Shown here piece after piece: positions 22,246-32,121 of a stretch of 64,000 bases of DNA. The notes below the pieces were generated by a model that made no database searches, was not told where the DNA came from, and worked only from the letters and a program-made list of their open reading frames with translations. Made by a program: the position numbers and the translations under genes. Positions within the stretch are counted from its first letter, which is position 1. Every line of letters begins with the position of its first letter. This stretch comes from Echria macrotheca (Eukaryota; Ascomycota; Sordariomycetes; Sordariales; Schizotheciaceae): assembly GCA_030411725.1 (NCBI GenBank), contig MU839833.1, forward strand, positions 682,001 to 746,000, written 5' to 3'.

Positions 22246-24114
22246 GAGTAAATACGTGACCTTGTGTCATGAAGCAAGAAGCAGAGAGCGCCACAGAGTG
22301 TGGGGAAGGAAAAGACGAAGGTAAACCGGCCGACAAGTGGCTGGTAGGAAAGAGAGGAGGTATGGCTGGTGCTGCTGCTGGGAGGAAGCTCGGGTGCAAG
22401 ATCTCGTGGGGAAGTTGGGTTGCTGCTTTTTTCCAGGTAGACTTCACAGTGCGGCCCCACGACACCACGCACATCAGACCAAGAAACAGCCAACCGCAAC
22501 CGGGCCCATATAAATTTTGCCCCTTGTTCGCGACTCCGAAGCTTGTATTTTCTCAGGTTGCGTCCTCGTGGCCTGAGTTGTCGTCTGCGAATTTGCAGAT
22601 GTGCGTCGACAGGGCGTCGTAGCTGCCGGCGTGGAGAAAGCTGGGGAGCTGAGGTGCGGCAAGGTCAAGGCATCCTCCGGCTGGGTGGACCGCGGGGAAA
22701 GCCAAGGTAGCGAGGTTGTTGAGATGGAAAGGAAGCAGGCACAATCAAGGGCACAGATACAGCAGAGAGAATATGTACCTGGAGGAGGGAGATGTGTAGA
22801 AAGCAGAAGGGGCGCCTGGTTTGGAGCCCAGGCCGGGCGTGTTGGGCGAGTTGTCGGCGGAGGACGAGAGCGAGGGCAGGCGCGCTGGGTGATCGTTGTT
22901 ATCGACAGCCGATCTGGAGCGGGTTGCGGAGCTTCGTTCTGCCATGGATTACGCCATGAGGCAGGCCGCGAGCGGAGGGTCGAATGGGGGATCGCTACGG
23001 GGGGAGTCGACAGTCACGCATCGGGGGAGGGTGGGAGACGGGAGACGGGAGGCCGAGGGCGGACAGCGGATGTCACGGCGCGGGCGAGGGGGGTCACAGA
23101 TGATGGGCGATTCCACAGGCGACCCGGGTCGGAGACGTGTGTGGCCGGTGGAGATGGAAAGGCTTCACGGCGATTGTGTGCTGGGCTGGCCCCATAAGTT
23201 TGAGGTTTTGGTTGCATCTGGCTGGCGGCTCTCAGCCCATTAAGATCCCTGCTTTCGTCTCCCAATACGGCGCCCAAACTGGTTAGCGCGACTTGAGCGT
23301 CGTGGCGGGGCGAACCGTCACCGTTATCATGACAGGTGCTCGCAGCTCAGTTGACTTTCACCCAAAAGCTGACATACCCAGGTCCTACGAGTATACATTC
23401 ACATCTTGAACGAAGCATGTGATGACTCTAACTTGGGTAACGAACAAAATGCAGAGCATATTGCGTCAATAGTGACGGACCCCTGTGAGCTTCGGGACCC
23501 TACGAGTCCCTCTTGTCAGTCGTATTTTCGTCCCCGAAAGAACCAATTTCTTGCCTTCCCGAAGAAAGGATTTACAGGCCTTGGATTCTTGAGTCTAGAA
23601 TATAAGGTTCCCGGCTCTACTGCACGCAACCCATGTATAGTGATCGAATTTTGAAGGCCGCGAGACAGGCACAGTAGGCCGAGCACACAGTGCACAAACC
23701 CCACTCGCCCAACAGCAGCAATTGCCTGTTTTGGCGTATCGGAAAGGTATTTTCACCGCCGCAGCACGTCCATGTTAAAAACGAACAGGTCCTTATCAGC
23801 GATAACTGATGGCCTCACCTCAACAACAACAACTGTCCCTTCTACGGTTAAGGAAGAGGAAGAGGAAGAGGAAGCGGGGATGCTTCAGGACTGGCCCCTG
23901 TGCCGATCCGGTCCCCTGAGGGGACTCCCCTCTGCCCAGCACGCTTTCCGTCGGCACAAGTGACGTCGTCCTGTCAGCCGTCGATTGACTCCCTCAACTC
24001 GTCCCCTTCTACTCTGAGGATGGGGATTTCTCCTGTACAATTGCTCGATATGGGGTGGCAGTGATCCAATTCCCTACCCCAAATACAGACACAAAATAAT
24101 CCCGCTCCAATTTC
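22246..24114. other. intergenic region upstream of UFD4
   Basis: About 1.9 kb between the divergent starts of UFD4 (-) and the E1 alpha gene (+). Apart from the weak small-gene candidate at 22573-22945 (-), I see no supported gene. A GAAGAG-type purine repeat lies near 23850-23875. Promoters of both flanking genes should be here. Confidence 0.4.
22573..22945 (-). CDS. possible small Ser/Pro-rich protein gene (weak)
   Basis: A 66-codon frame begins with MAERSSATRSRSAV and has the Ser/Asn/Pro-rich composition common in fungal disordered N termini. A usable GT donor near 22781 follows the codons for TSPSS. At least three acceptors downstream are possible. One of them continues into a short frame containing SFLHAGSYDALSTHICKFAD and ends near 22573. 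Another acceptor stops after a few residues. I cannot choose between them, and no family is recognised. It could be a real small gene or noncoding leader sequence. Confidence 0.3.
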
Positions 24115-25553
24115 ATGAGAATGAAGAGAGTCCCGCTGTCCGGGCTCTCCGCGCCTGCGCGATACAGCCGTCGCGCTCTCCGACAACCCATCCTCTCACC
24201 GACATGCTCTGCAAAACAGAGCCGCCGTAACGCAGGCTCCCTGTCCCAGAGACCAGATGCTAAACATGTCTCGTTCCCAGGAGCCGTCAAGTCGGCGTTC
24301 AGCAACTCGATGCGGTTCGAGCAGCCGTCGACGTACCCCGGGCTCCCGACATACCGCGTCGTCGACCAGCACGGCGCAGTCGTAGACCCCACATTCGAGC
24401 CCGATCTCTCGGACGAGCAGGTCGTCAAACTGTACCGCGATATGCTCACCGTGTCTATCATGGACGTTATCATGTTCGACGCGCAGCGCCAAGGTCGTCT
24501 TAGCTTTTATATGGTATCAGCTGGCGAGGAGGCCGTGTCGGTCGCAACAGCCTCGGCCCTGGCCAAGGAAGATGTCATCTTCTGCCAATACCGGGAACAG
24601 GGCGTGTTCCAGCAGAGGGGTTTCACGCTGTCGGACTTTATGAGCCAGCTGTTTGCCAACAGACATGATCCGGGGAGGGGGCGGAACATGCCTGTGCATT
24701 ATGGGAGTCGCGAGTTGAACATTGTGAGTTTGGGTCATCTCATCTCCACGACACATAAGTCGCTGACTATAAGTCACAGCATACCATTTCTTCTCCGCTT
24801 GCGACCCAATTACCGCAAGCTTCTGGTGCCGCTTACGCGCTCAAGATGCAGAGGATGCTAGACCAGAGCATTCCTCCTCGAGTAGTTGCCGCGTACTTCG
24901 GTGAGGGCGCCGCAAGCGAGGGTGATTTCCATGCAGCCCTAAACATGGCAGCAACAAGGGCGTGTCCGGTCATCTTCATCTGCCGCAACAACGGATACGC
25001 CATATCCACCCCAACGCTAGAGCAATATCGTGGCGACGGCATTGCTAGTCGCGGTCTGGGCTATGGTATCGAGACGATCCGTGTGGACGGTAACGACTTC
25101 TGGGCTGTGAGGGAGGTTATGAAGAAGGCTCGGGAGTTGGCTTTGCGAGATGGTGGCAAGCCCGTTCTCATCGAGGCTATGACATACCGTGTCAGCCATC
25201 ACAGCACGTCAGACGACTCGTTTGCCTACCGCGCGCGGGTGGAAGTGGAAGACTGGAAGAGGAGAGACAACCCGATTATTCGGTTGCGCAAGTGGATGGA
25301 ATCCAAGGGGATCTGGGACGAGGCCAAAGAGAAGGATGCGCGGGAGAGCATCCGGCGGGATATTCTGAAGGCCTTTTCGGAAGCCGAGAGGGAGAAGAAA
25401 CCAGCGATACGGGGTATGTTTGAGGATGTATACGAGGAGCTGACGCCGGATCTCCTGAAACAGATGAAGGCCTTGCGGAAGCAGCTGGAGGAATACCCAG
25501 ACGAGTATGATGTTGGAGAGTTCGAGGGGGGGATGGAGACCCTTGATAAATAG
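24115..25553 (+). CDS. branched-chain 2-oxoacid dehydrogenase E1 component, alpha subunit
   Basis: Two exons, 24115-24723 and 24780-25553, join in phase 0 to give 460 residues. The basic, Ser/Arg-rich N terminus (about 1-45) looks like a mitochondrial presequence. The thiamine diphosphate fold contains the segments GRLSFYMVSAGEEA, QYREQGVFQQRGF and GEGAASEGDFHAALNMA. The regulatory loop YRVSHHSTSDDSFAYR is the site that is phosphorylated by BCKD kinase in animals, and its serines are kept. With the E1 beta, E2 and E3 subunits, the enzyme oxidatively decarboxylates the keto acids from Leu, Ile and Val in the mitochondrial matrix. Length fits the family. A pyruvate dehydrogenase E1 alpha is excluded by the QYREQGV and HHSTSDDS motifs, which are BCKD-type. 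Confidence 0.94.
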
Positions 25554-25734
25554 CTTCACTTTATTCAACCATGACATCGCCAGACCCCCGTTCACTCGAC
25601 TCGTCGCCGAGAGATGAAGTGCAGACAGCACCATGCGCGCTCCTCCTCGCCGAGTTTGGCGATGGCCTATTTCTTGTGACTGCTTGATCAAAATTCTTTT
25701 CAACCTTTCACGAGGAGAACAACAAGAATTCACA

Positions 25735-26022
25735 ATGGCTGATCTCTGGCTCGCTCTCTCGCTGACGCTTACCATCTTGGTAACCGTCCTGATTCTTTCC
25801 TGTGCCGCCCACGTGTTTCGAAACAACGACCGCCTCCGGCAGCAACGGCCCCGAGGGCTATCACTTCCGGAGCTGCCTCCGGAGTTGGCGGGCCGCTCCT
25901 CCCGGCCGGGCACAACTTCAACCTCCGGAGTGCCGGGGGCGGTCGTGATCCCACCAGCACCGGGCCAGAAAGCTCCGACGACGGCGGCAGCTGAGTCGCA
26001 GACAGTCACCAGCACTGTCTGA
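25735..26022 (+). CDS. small single-pass membrane protein
   Basis: A 95-residue frame starting at MADLWLALSL in good ATG context (CACAATGG). One strong hydrophobic segment spans about residues 4-25. A short basic stretch follows (RNNDRLRQQRPRG), then a Pro/Ser/Thr/Ala-rich tail. The layout is a signal-anchor with the basic side probably cytosolic. I do not recognise a family. An upstream in-frame ATG at 25633 would add 34 residues that look noncoding. The gene sits between two mitochondrial-enzyme genes on the same strand, 181 bp after the E1 alpha stop, so it could also be read from that gene's long 3' region. Confidence 0.45.
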   Translation: MADLWLALSLTLTILVTVLILSCAAHVFRNNDRLRQQRPRGLSLPELPPELAGRSSRPGTTSTSGVPGAVVIPPAPGQKAPTTAAAESQTVTSTV

Positions 26023-26353
26023 TATTACAGACGACACGGTACGTTCCCTCCAGCATAGGAATGATGTCAGGTTGCGTTCAGTCCGACGGCTTTGGTTTTT
26101 GCGGAATTTCATTGTTTGGCGGAAACGGAGGCTCGGGGCCCCGGGCCGGTTATCGGGGCAAGCCCGTTTCTTATCGCTGTCATTCTCAAGCCTCACCTGT
26201 AAAGAGAACCCCACACAAGGCTGATGGCATTCAAGCCACACATCCGCCCACCAGCCACATAGCTGAAGCTTGGTCTTGGCCGGCAGATTTTCTTCGCATC
26301 AGAGCTTCAGCCTCGTCTATGGTAGCTGACCACCATCACCATACCATAGAAAA
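26023..26353. promoter_or_regulatory. COQ5 upstream region
   Basis: A 331 bp gap ending at the COQ5 ATG, presumably its promoter and leader. No recognisable motif apart from a CACCATCACCATACCATAG-like simple repeat just before the start. Confidence 0.35.
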
Positions 26354-27455
26354 ATGGCCGTCCTTCGCCCCGCGTTGTCGGTCCCTCGGGCGCTGGTACA
26401 GACCTCCCTTCGCCAATCTCCCAGATGCGCCGTCTCCCGAAGGTTACTCTCCTCCTCCTCGTCAAGCCGATCCCAGAATAATAATGCGCCGCCAACAACG
26501 CCCGAGTATGCCGTTCCCGACCCATCACGCCCAACACATTTCGGCTTCGAGACGGTAACCGAGGCCGAGAAGCGCGAGCGCGTGGCCGGCGTGTTTACCA
26601 GCGTCGCGGAATCCTACGACCGCATGAACGACCTCATGTCGTTTGGGTGGCATCGCATCTGGAAGTACGTCTCTCCCTTCTTCCCCCCCGCCTCAAACCC
26701 AACAGAATACCAATATTTCGTGTGTGTGTAGAGACCACTTCGTCGCCTCCCTCAACCCAGGCTTCTCCCCCCTCTCCTCCTCTTCCGACCCCCGCTCGCC
26801 GCAACACATCCTCGACATAGCCGGCGGCACAGGCGACATCGCCTTCCGCATGCTGCACACGGCCCACGTCCTCAACGCGAACCCGTCCGTCCGCGTAACC
26901 ATAAGCGACATCAACCCAGCCATGCTCAGCGTCGGCAAGCAGCGCTCGACCTCCCTCCCCGCCAGCCAGCAAGCCGCTCTATCCTTCGTCGAAGCCAACG
27001 CCGAAGACCTAACCCGCACCACACCCCTCCTCACATCTACCTCTTCCCCGTCCCCCGTTCCCCCCCAAGAAATCCCCTCCGAATCGGTAGACCTCTACAC
27101 GGTAGCCTTCGGCATCCGCAACTTCAGCAACATCCCCGCGGCCCTGCGCGAGGCCCACAGGGTCCTCAAGCCCGGCGGCGTCTTCGCCTGTCTCGAGTTC
27201 TCCAAGGCCGACAAGTTCCCCCTGTTTAATACCCTATACAAAGAATGGTCGTTCCGCGCGATCCCGCTCATCGGCCAGCTCGTCGCCGGCGACAGGGATA
27301 GCTACCAGTACCTCGTCGAGAGCATCGAGCGGTTCCCGTCCCAGACCGAGTTCAGGGATATGATTGTCGACGCCGGGTTTGTCGTCGCCGGCGAGGGCTA
27401 TGAGGATTTGACCGGGGGCGTGGCGGCTATACATAAGGGGATGAAGCCTAGGTAG
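26354..27455 (+). CDS. COQ5: 2-methoxy-6-polyprenyl-1,4-benzoquinol methylase, mitochondrial
   Basis: Exons 26354-26664 and 26732-27455 join in phase 2 to give 344 residues. The N terminus is a Ser/Arg-rich mitochondrial presequence (about 1-45). The UbiE/Coq5 core follows: HFGFETV, VFTSVAESYDRMNDLMSFGWHRIWKDHFV, the SAM-binding motif I LDIAGGTGDIAF, then VAFGIRNFSN, HRVLKPGG and LEFSK. The C-terminal IHKGMKP is also family-typical. Coq5 performs the C-methylation step of ubiquinone synthesis in the matrix-side CoQ synthome. A Ser/Pro-rich stretch around 225-240 interrupts the core relative to bacterial UbiE, as often in fungi. The splice removes a frame that would stop early at 26731. Confidence 0.95.
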
Positions 27456-28125
27456 AGTTTTTTTTTCTGGAGGAAATGCATGTATAATGCTGTAAATACT
27501 GTTATCTTGTAAGAATAGGTCGAGGGTAGGAGAGAAGGGGCCTGCAACGGCTTGTAGGACTACTAGAGACACATCTCACAGACCTTGTAGAATACGAGAG
27601 ATGATTAGACTAAGAGGAACAACATGTCACATGGTCAAGACAGTAGTAGACTCTCCCGACTCTGCCTCGCATCTCGCACAGCCAGAATCAACGCAGAGTC
27701 CGCTAAAATATTGTGACATTGGGACTACAGTAACAGGGCGGGCAAAAAATCATCTCTAAACTCCCACACCATCCCAAAGTGCACCTTGATCAAAAGACCG
27801 CGCTTCTTTTCCCGACTCCTCTGATATTAAACGTTTACCCGAGACGCACCAAGAAGCGAGACACACTGCCGGATTCCTCCCTCCCCCCTGAACGAAGCCG
27901 AGAAAAAAATCTGATGAGCCAAAATATGTAAACACCCGAAAGAAGTAGCCCCCTGAGCACGCTCAGAGGCCTCAGTCCTCCCCAAAACGCGACCTGTTTT
28001 CTCCCTCCCTTTTTATCGCTTGCACCCCGACCGTCCCTGCCCATCGACAACCGTGTTTCTCATCATACAACTCGGTTCGCCACTCGCAAGCCAAAGGGCT
28101 CGGCCTGTGGACAGCAACCATCTCT
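27456..28125. other. convergent 3' intergenic region
   Basis: This 670 bp region lies between the stops of COQ5 (+) and the DUF2433 gene (-). No coding or RNA gene was recognised. Confidence 0.4.
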
Positions 28126-31115
28126 TTAAGAATCAGGCGCAGCTGCCGACGTAGCTGGGCTCCCAGATCCTCCCTCACCCTTCAGCCCTCCTCGCTGACC
28201 ACGGGGGCCCCTGCCGCCACGTTCACCGCCTCGTCCGCCTCGTCCACCGCCGCGGCCTCCACGTCGTCCGGCACCTTCACTGTCACTGGCAGTTCCGCCA
28301 CCCGCGCTTCTGTAGCCGCTTGGGGCGTTACCGCCTTCTCTGGCACCGCCGCGGCTGCTACCCCAGTTGCCAGCACCGCCACGCGAGCTGAATTGACGCG
28401 GGGGAGGCTGGAAGAGCTTGACTAAGGGCTTCGAGCGATCCTCCTGGCCTGGAGCGCGGCTCTTCACGTCGTCAGGCAGATGGTCCATCGCGGCATCACG
28501 ATCCTCTGTTGTTTTGAACTGAACAACCTTGTTGGCAGCTCCCCACTTGTCGATCTTCAGGATCTTGGGTTTGTCCTCATCCGCGAAAAGATCTCGAATC
28601 TGATCGTCGCTTTGTGCGTTCATAACGAACAAGCCGATAATGCTGTCGGCTGAATTCTTGGGCACAGGGGACTGCGATTCTGCCCCGCCAGTAGCACCAT
28701 TAGCGCTAGCACTCTTCTCAAGCTCCCGCGGGGCAGGCGACGCCGTAGGAACGGGTTGAGGTGTAGCAGGCTTGACCTGGGCAGGCGAAGGCGTCGGTAC
28801 AACGGGCTTAGGGGGCTGCGCTTGCGGAGCGGGCCTGGCGGTTTGCGATGAGACCGCCGGAGGGGCAGTCTGGGCAGACGGAGGAGCAGGGGTGGCAAGC
28901 GGGCTCGCCCCTGAAGCCGCCGCTCCAGTGGGCTGGGCCACGCCGGGCTGCTGCTTGGCACCACGGTGAGAGAAGTTGAATCCCTGGGCTCGCATCTCTG
29001 TTCCAATCCTGCCGTCCTGGATTTCCAGGACAAGCCAGCCAAAGGCAGCGTCGGCAAGATTGAAGTTCCACATATTCTTGAAGGCGCTCTCGTCGACTTG
29101 TCCCAGAGCAGCGGCGGATTGTCCAGCGGCCGCGCCGCCGAAGGGGTTGCCGCCGGCAGCCGTGGAGGGCATCTTTTCGACAACTCCAAGCGCATTCTTG
29201 AGTAGGGTTTGTTGTGTCTCGTTCTGCTGGATCGCCGGCTCGACCTCGCCCTTGACGGTCTCCCACACGTCGCTAAAACTGGCCTTGGACGCCGCGAGCT
29301 TGCCGCGATAGTGGTCCAGCGTCGGATTCACGCTGAATTCGTTGTAGGAGCTGCCGTAGCGGAAATGAAGACCGGCCGAGATGGAAAAGTCCGCCTTGAG
29401 AGTAACCGAGAGCTGGTTAAGGATACCCTCGCGGGCGGGCGAAGCATGGGTAACGAATACACGCGTCTCTGTGGGATCGTAAACACGGTTGGCAGTATCA
29501 ACCAGCTCACCCATCTGCAACAGCGTCGTCCACATCGTGCCCTGTCCGCCCGCGATCGTGGTTCTTCCCTCGCCATTGTCGAAGAGCTTATGCATGACCA
29601 CGGCACCGCCCAGCCCGAGGAGACGAAGCTTCACGCCACCGATCTCGAGCAGCATCGATTGCGCCTCATCGATAATGAACAGATTCGGCACCTTGTACTC
29701 CTTGGACCGGAATTTCTCGAGGACCCGGACATCCTCGCATGCGCCCCAGACGGTATAGACAGGAACTTCCAGCTTCACTGCACCAGAGATGAGTAGCGGG
29801 AGTTCAGACAGGGGCAGCTCGCTCGCGGGGAAACGTTGCTTGACCGGGCCGGCACCGCCTTGGGATATGGCCTTCTTCGTCGCTTCGGAAATGAGAGGTG
29901 AGTATTGCGCGACATGCTTTAGAGTCCTATGCAGGTCCAGTCAGCTACCTCCCGCTCACCAAATGGAACCATAACCTACTTCTCCGCGATACGGTCCAGC
30001 GAGGAATCATCGTAGAAACCGAAGTCTCCGGTATGGATGATATAATCGGCGCGGGCGGATTTGGCGAGGTCGTTGAGAGATCGTAGGTTGCCTGCAAGGG
30101 CTCCATGTTAGACCATGTATCCGCCTAGACCGTGGAGAAGCTTACCTCGAACGTCGGCGATGCACAGAACGCGGATGGGACCAGTCTGGATCACTCGGCC
30201 TTGGTTAGGGAGGAGGGGTACGGCTCCGGGAGCTGGACCGGCGTGAGGTGTGGCGCCGTTAGCGAGGTAGGCCGGGGCATTGTAAGGGTTTCGAGGTTGC
30301 TGCGAAACAAACATCTTGTTAGTATTTAGTTCTCGCGACGGGTGAGTTATGCGAAGCTCTGAACATGCGCCAATCCACCCAGCCAGGCCGAGCGTCGTGA
30401 TCAGTTTGCGGCGACCAAGGCATAGCTTGTGCGGAATTGGAGATGGCAGGAGGCAAGCGGTGGGAGGCAAACGAGTAAGCTTACAGAAGCCATCCTGGTA
30501 GAGAGCCCCAGGTGGAAGGGAGTGCAGCTGGGGGTGAAGTAACGAGGATGTGAAGACTCGGGGAAGGCTGCTGCTGACTACTGGAGACTAAAACTGAATG
30601 CGCGACCAACGTTTTCTCGACGTAAACGCAGAGGTGCAGGGAGAGGGGTATCAAATACGGGAAACGAGAATTGCTGATAGCTGGCGAATACTGCCGTGGT
30701 CGCGTAGAAGCGTGCTGCCGGTGGAGGGGAGGGCAGGAGCTGGGATGCGGATATCTGGGAAGTGGGTGGATGAAGATTTCGAGAAAGTTCACCAGCCTCA
30801 GGCTCTCGCTGTTGGGAATCTGAGAATCTGAATGGCTGAGAGCGTGGCAGCTCCGTGTCGAGGCAGCGGGCAGGGGTGGCAGGGGTGGCGGGTCCGTGTT
30901 AAGCACCAAAGCGGCTTAGCGCCCTTCTCTGGAGGACCCCGAACGACTGGCAGAAACGAAAACACCAAAAAGATGTTCTCACTCACAACGTAGTTTTGGT
31001 CCTTGAACCAGCCAACTCCAAACGCATTGTTGCCCATGGGGCCGTAGTTATTCCACTGACCGGTAAAAGGAATGTTAGGGCGGTAGCCTGCGCCGGACAT
31101 GTTCGGTCGATCCAT
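28126..31115 (-). CDS. DUF2433 calcineurin-like phosphoesterase with RGG tail
   Basis: Four exons: 31115-30987, 30299-30146, 30091-29980 and 29926-28126, in phases 0, 1 and 2, give 731 residues. The first part is Asn/Gly/Pro-rich. The metallophosphoesterase signature follows at about residues 84-118: LCIADVRGNLRSL and HTGDFGFYDD, then VYTVWGACEDV. These match the fungal DUF2433 group of calcineurin-like proteins. A Pro/Ala/Ser-rich region and a segment resembling an RNA-recognition-type fold (FVMNAQSDDQIRDLF to FKTTEDRDAAMDHLP) come next. The C terminus (about 660-731) is an Arg/Gly-rich RGG tail typical of RNA-binding proteins. I infer an RNA-linked phosphoesterase; the substrate is unknown. 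Intron 1 is 687 nt, long for this genome, and ends with a TACTAAC branch site. The start could also be the ATG at 31100 or 31238. Confidence 0.85.
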
Positions 31116-32121
31116 GACTGTGTCGTCGTGTTGTGTCGCCCTGACGATGGCAGATCGCAGTCGAGCGCCGGTTGCGGATGTCGGTCTGGCCTCCGCCTCA
31201 CTGCGGATAACCCGGTGCTGCTCTGATAGGTCATTCACGGAAAGAAGTAGATGGGAGTAGGAGTCTGGCTGTCGGTTGCCAGGCAGCTCAACTTATTTGC
31301 CGTTTGATGGGGTTGTGCAATCGATGGCAGGTGCGATCCGGCTTTGCGTGTTCCACGTTGCCTGAAAGACAATCAGAATTATTAAGGCGTAGAGTGTCTG
31401 CAAACTACCTTGGTTCTTCTGATAACGTGCCACAGCAAACGAGCCCCAGTTCCCACCCGACTAAGGTAACTAAGGTACTCGATATAGGTTACTCTAACGG
31501 CAAGATAAGGAGATGGAATTTTTGAAACGCGATCCTTGATTGATGGTATGACGCCTCGCATCGATTGACAAAGACATATGCTTCGTCGTCAAATGGAAAA
31601 TAAGCTTCATGAACATCTGCACTCTGTTGGCGTAAACGACTTATGGATATCGGTTTTAAGGATATTGGATGGCTGGCGGTATCTCGACCGCAGCACAGCA
31701 ATACAGCGGCCAACAAACTATAACTTTCATGAGTATATTCAGTCCATTTCCACCCCCGAATTGCTCAGTCCCTAATAGGCATTACCTATATCCATGAGAA
31801 AGGGACCATAAACACCAATCATTGGATGCGCTTGTACAGTGCAAGGTACGCGAGTCGACATGTGTACGGCGCTCAAACCCTTAGGCAAAGACAAAAAAAA
31901 TTCAAGTAATTGACAAGAATCCGACTCCTCGCCTTGCAACCTGCCCTCGCCTGGTACCCTTCTATGCCCGTCCGACTTCATCAACCCACACAGCCCTAGC
32001 CTCGGGGACCGTATTGAGACATCCCGTGGTTTCAACGCTTTGGTGCCGTCACTCTCGGTCGGCCTACAACAAAATCCATAAACGAGACAAGAGTAGCCGG
32101 AATATCACGAGACGCATGGTC
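31116..32121. other. intergenic region between two minus-strand genes
   Basis: About 1 kb holding the promoter of the DUF2433 gene and the 3' UTR of the Zds1-like gene. The middle (about 31360-31780) is more AT-rich than its surroundings. No gene is seen. Confidence 0.4.

Noticed and set aside
22601..23197. 198-codon plus-strand frame upstream of UFD4
   Set aside because: Gly/Arg-rich translation without motifs, overlapping an equally plausible short minus-strand candidate. Not enough support to call.
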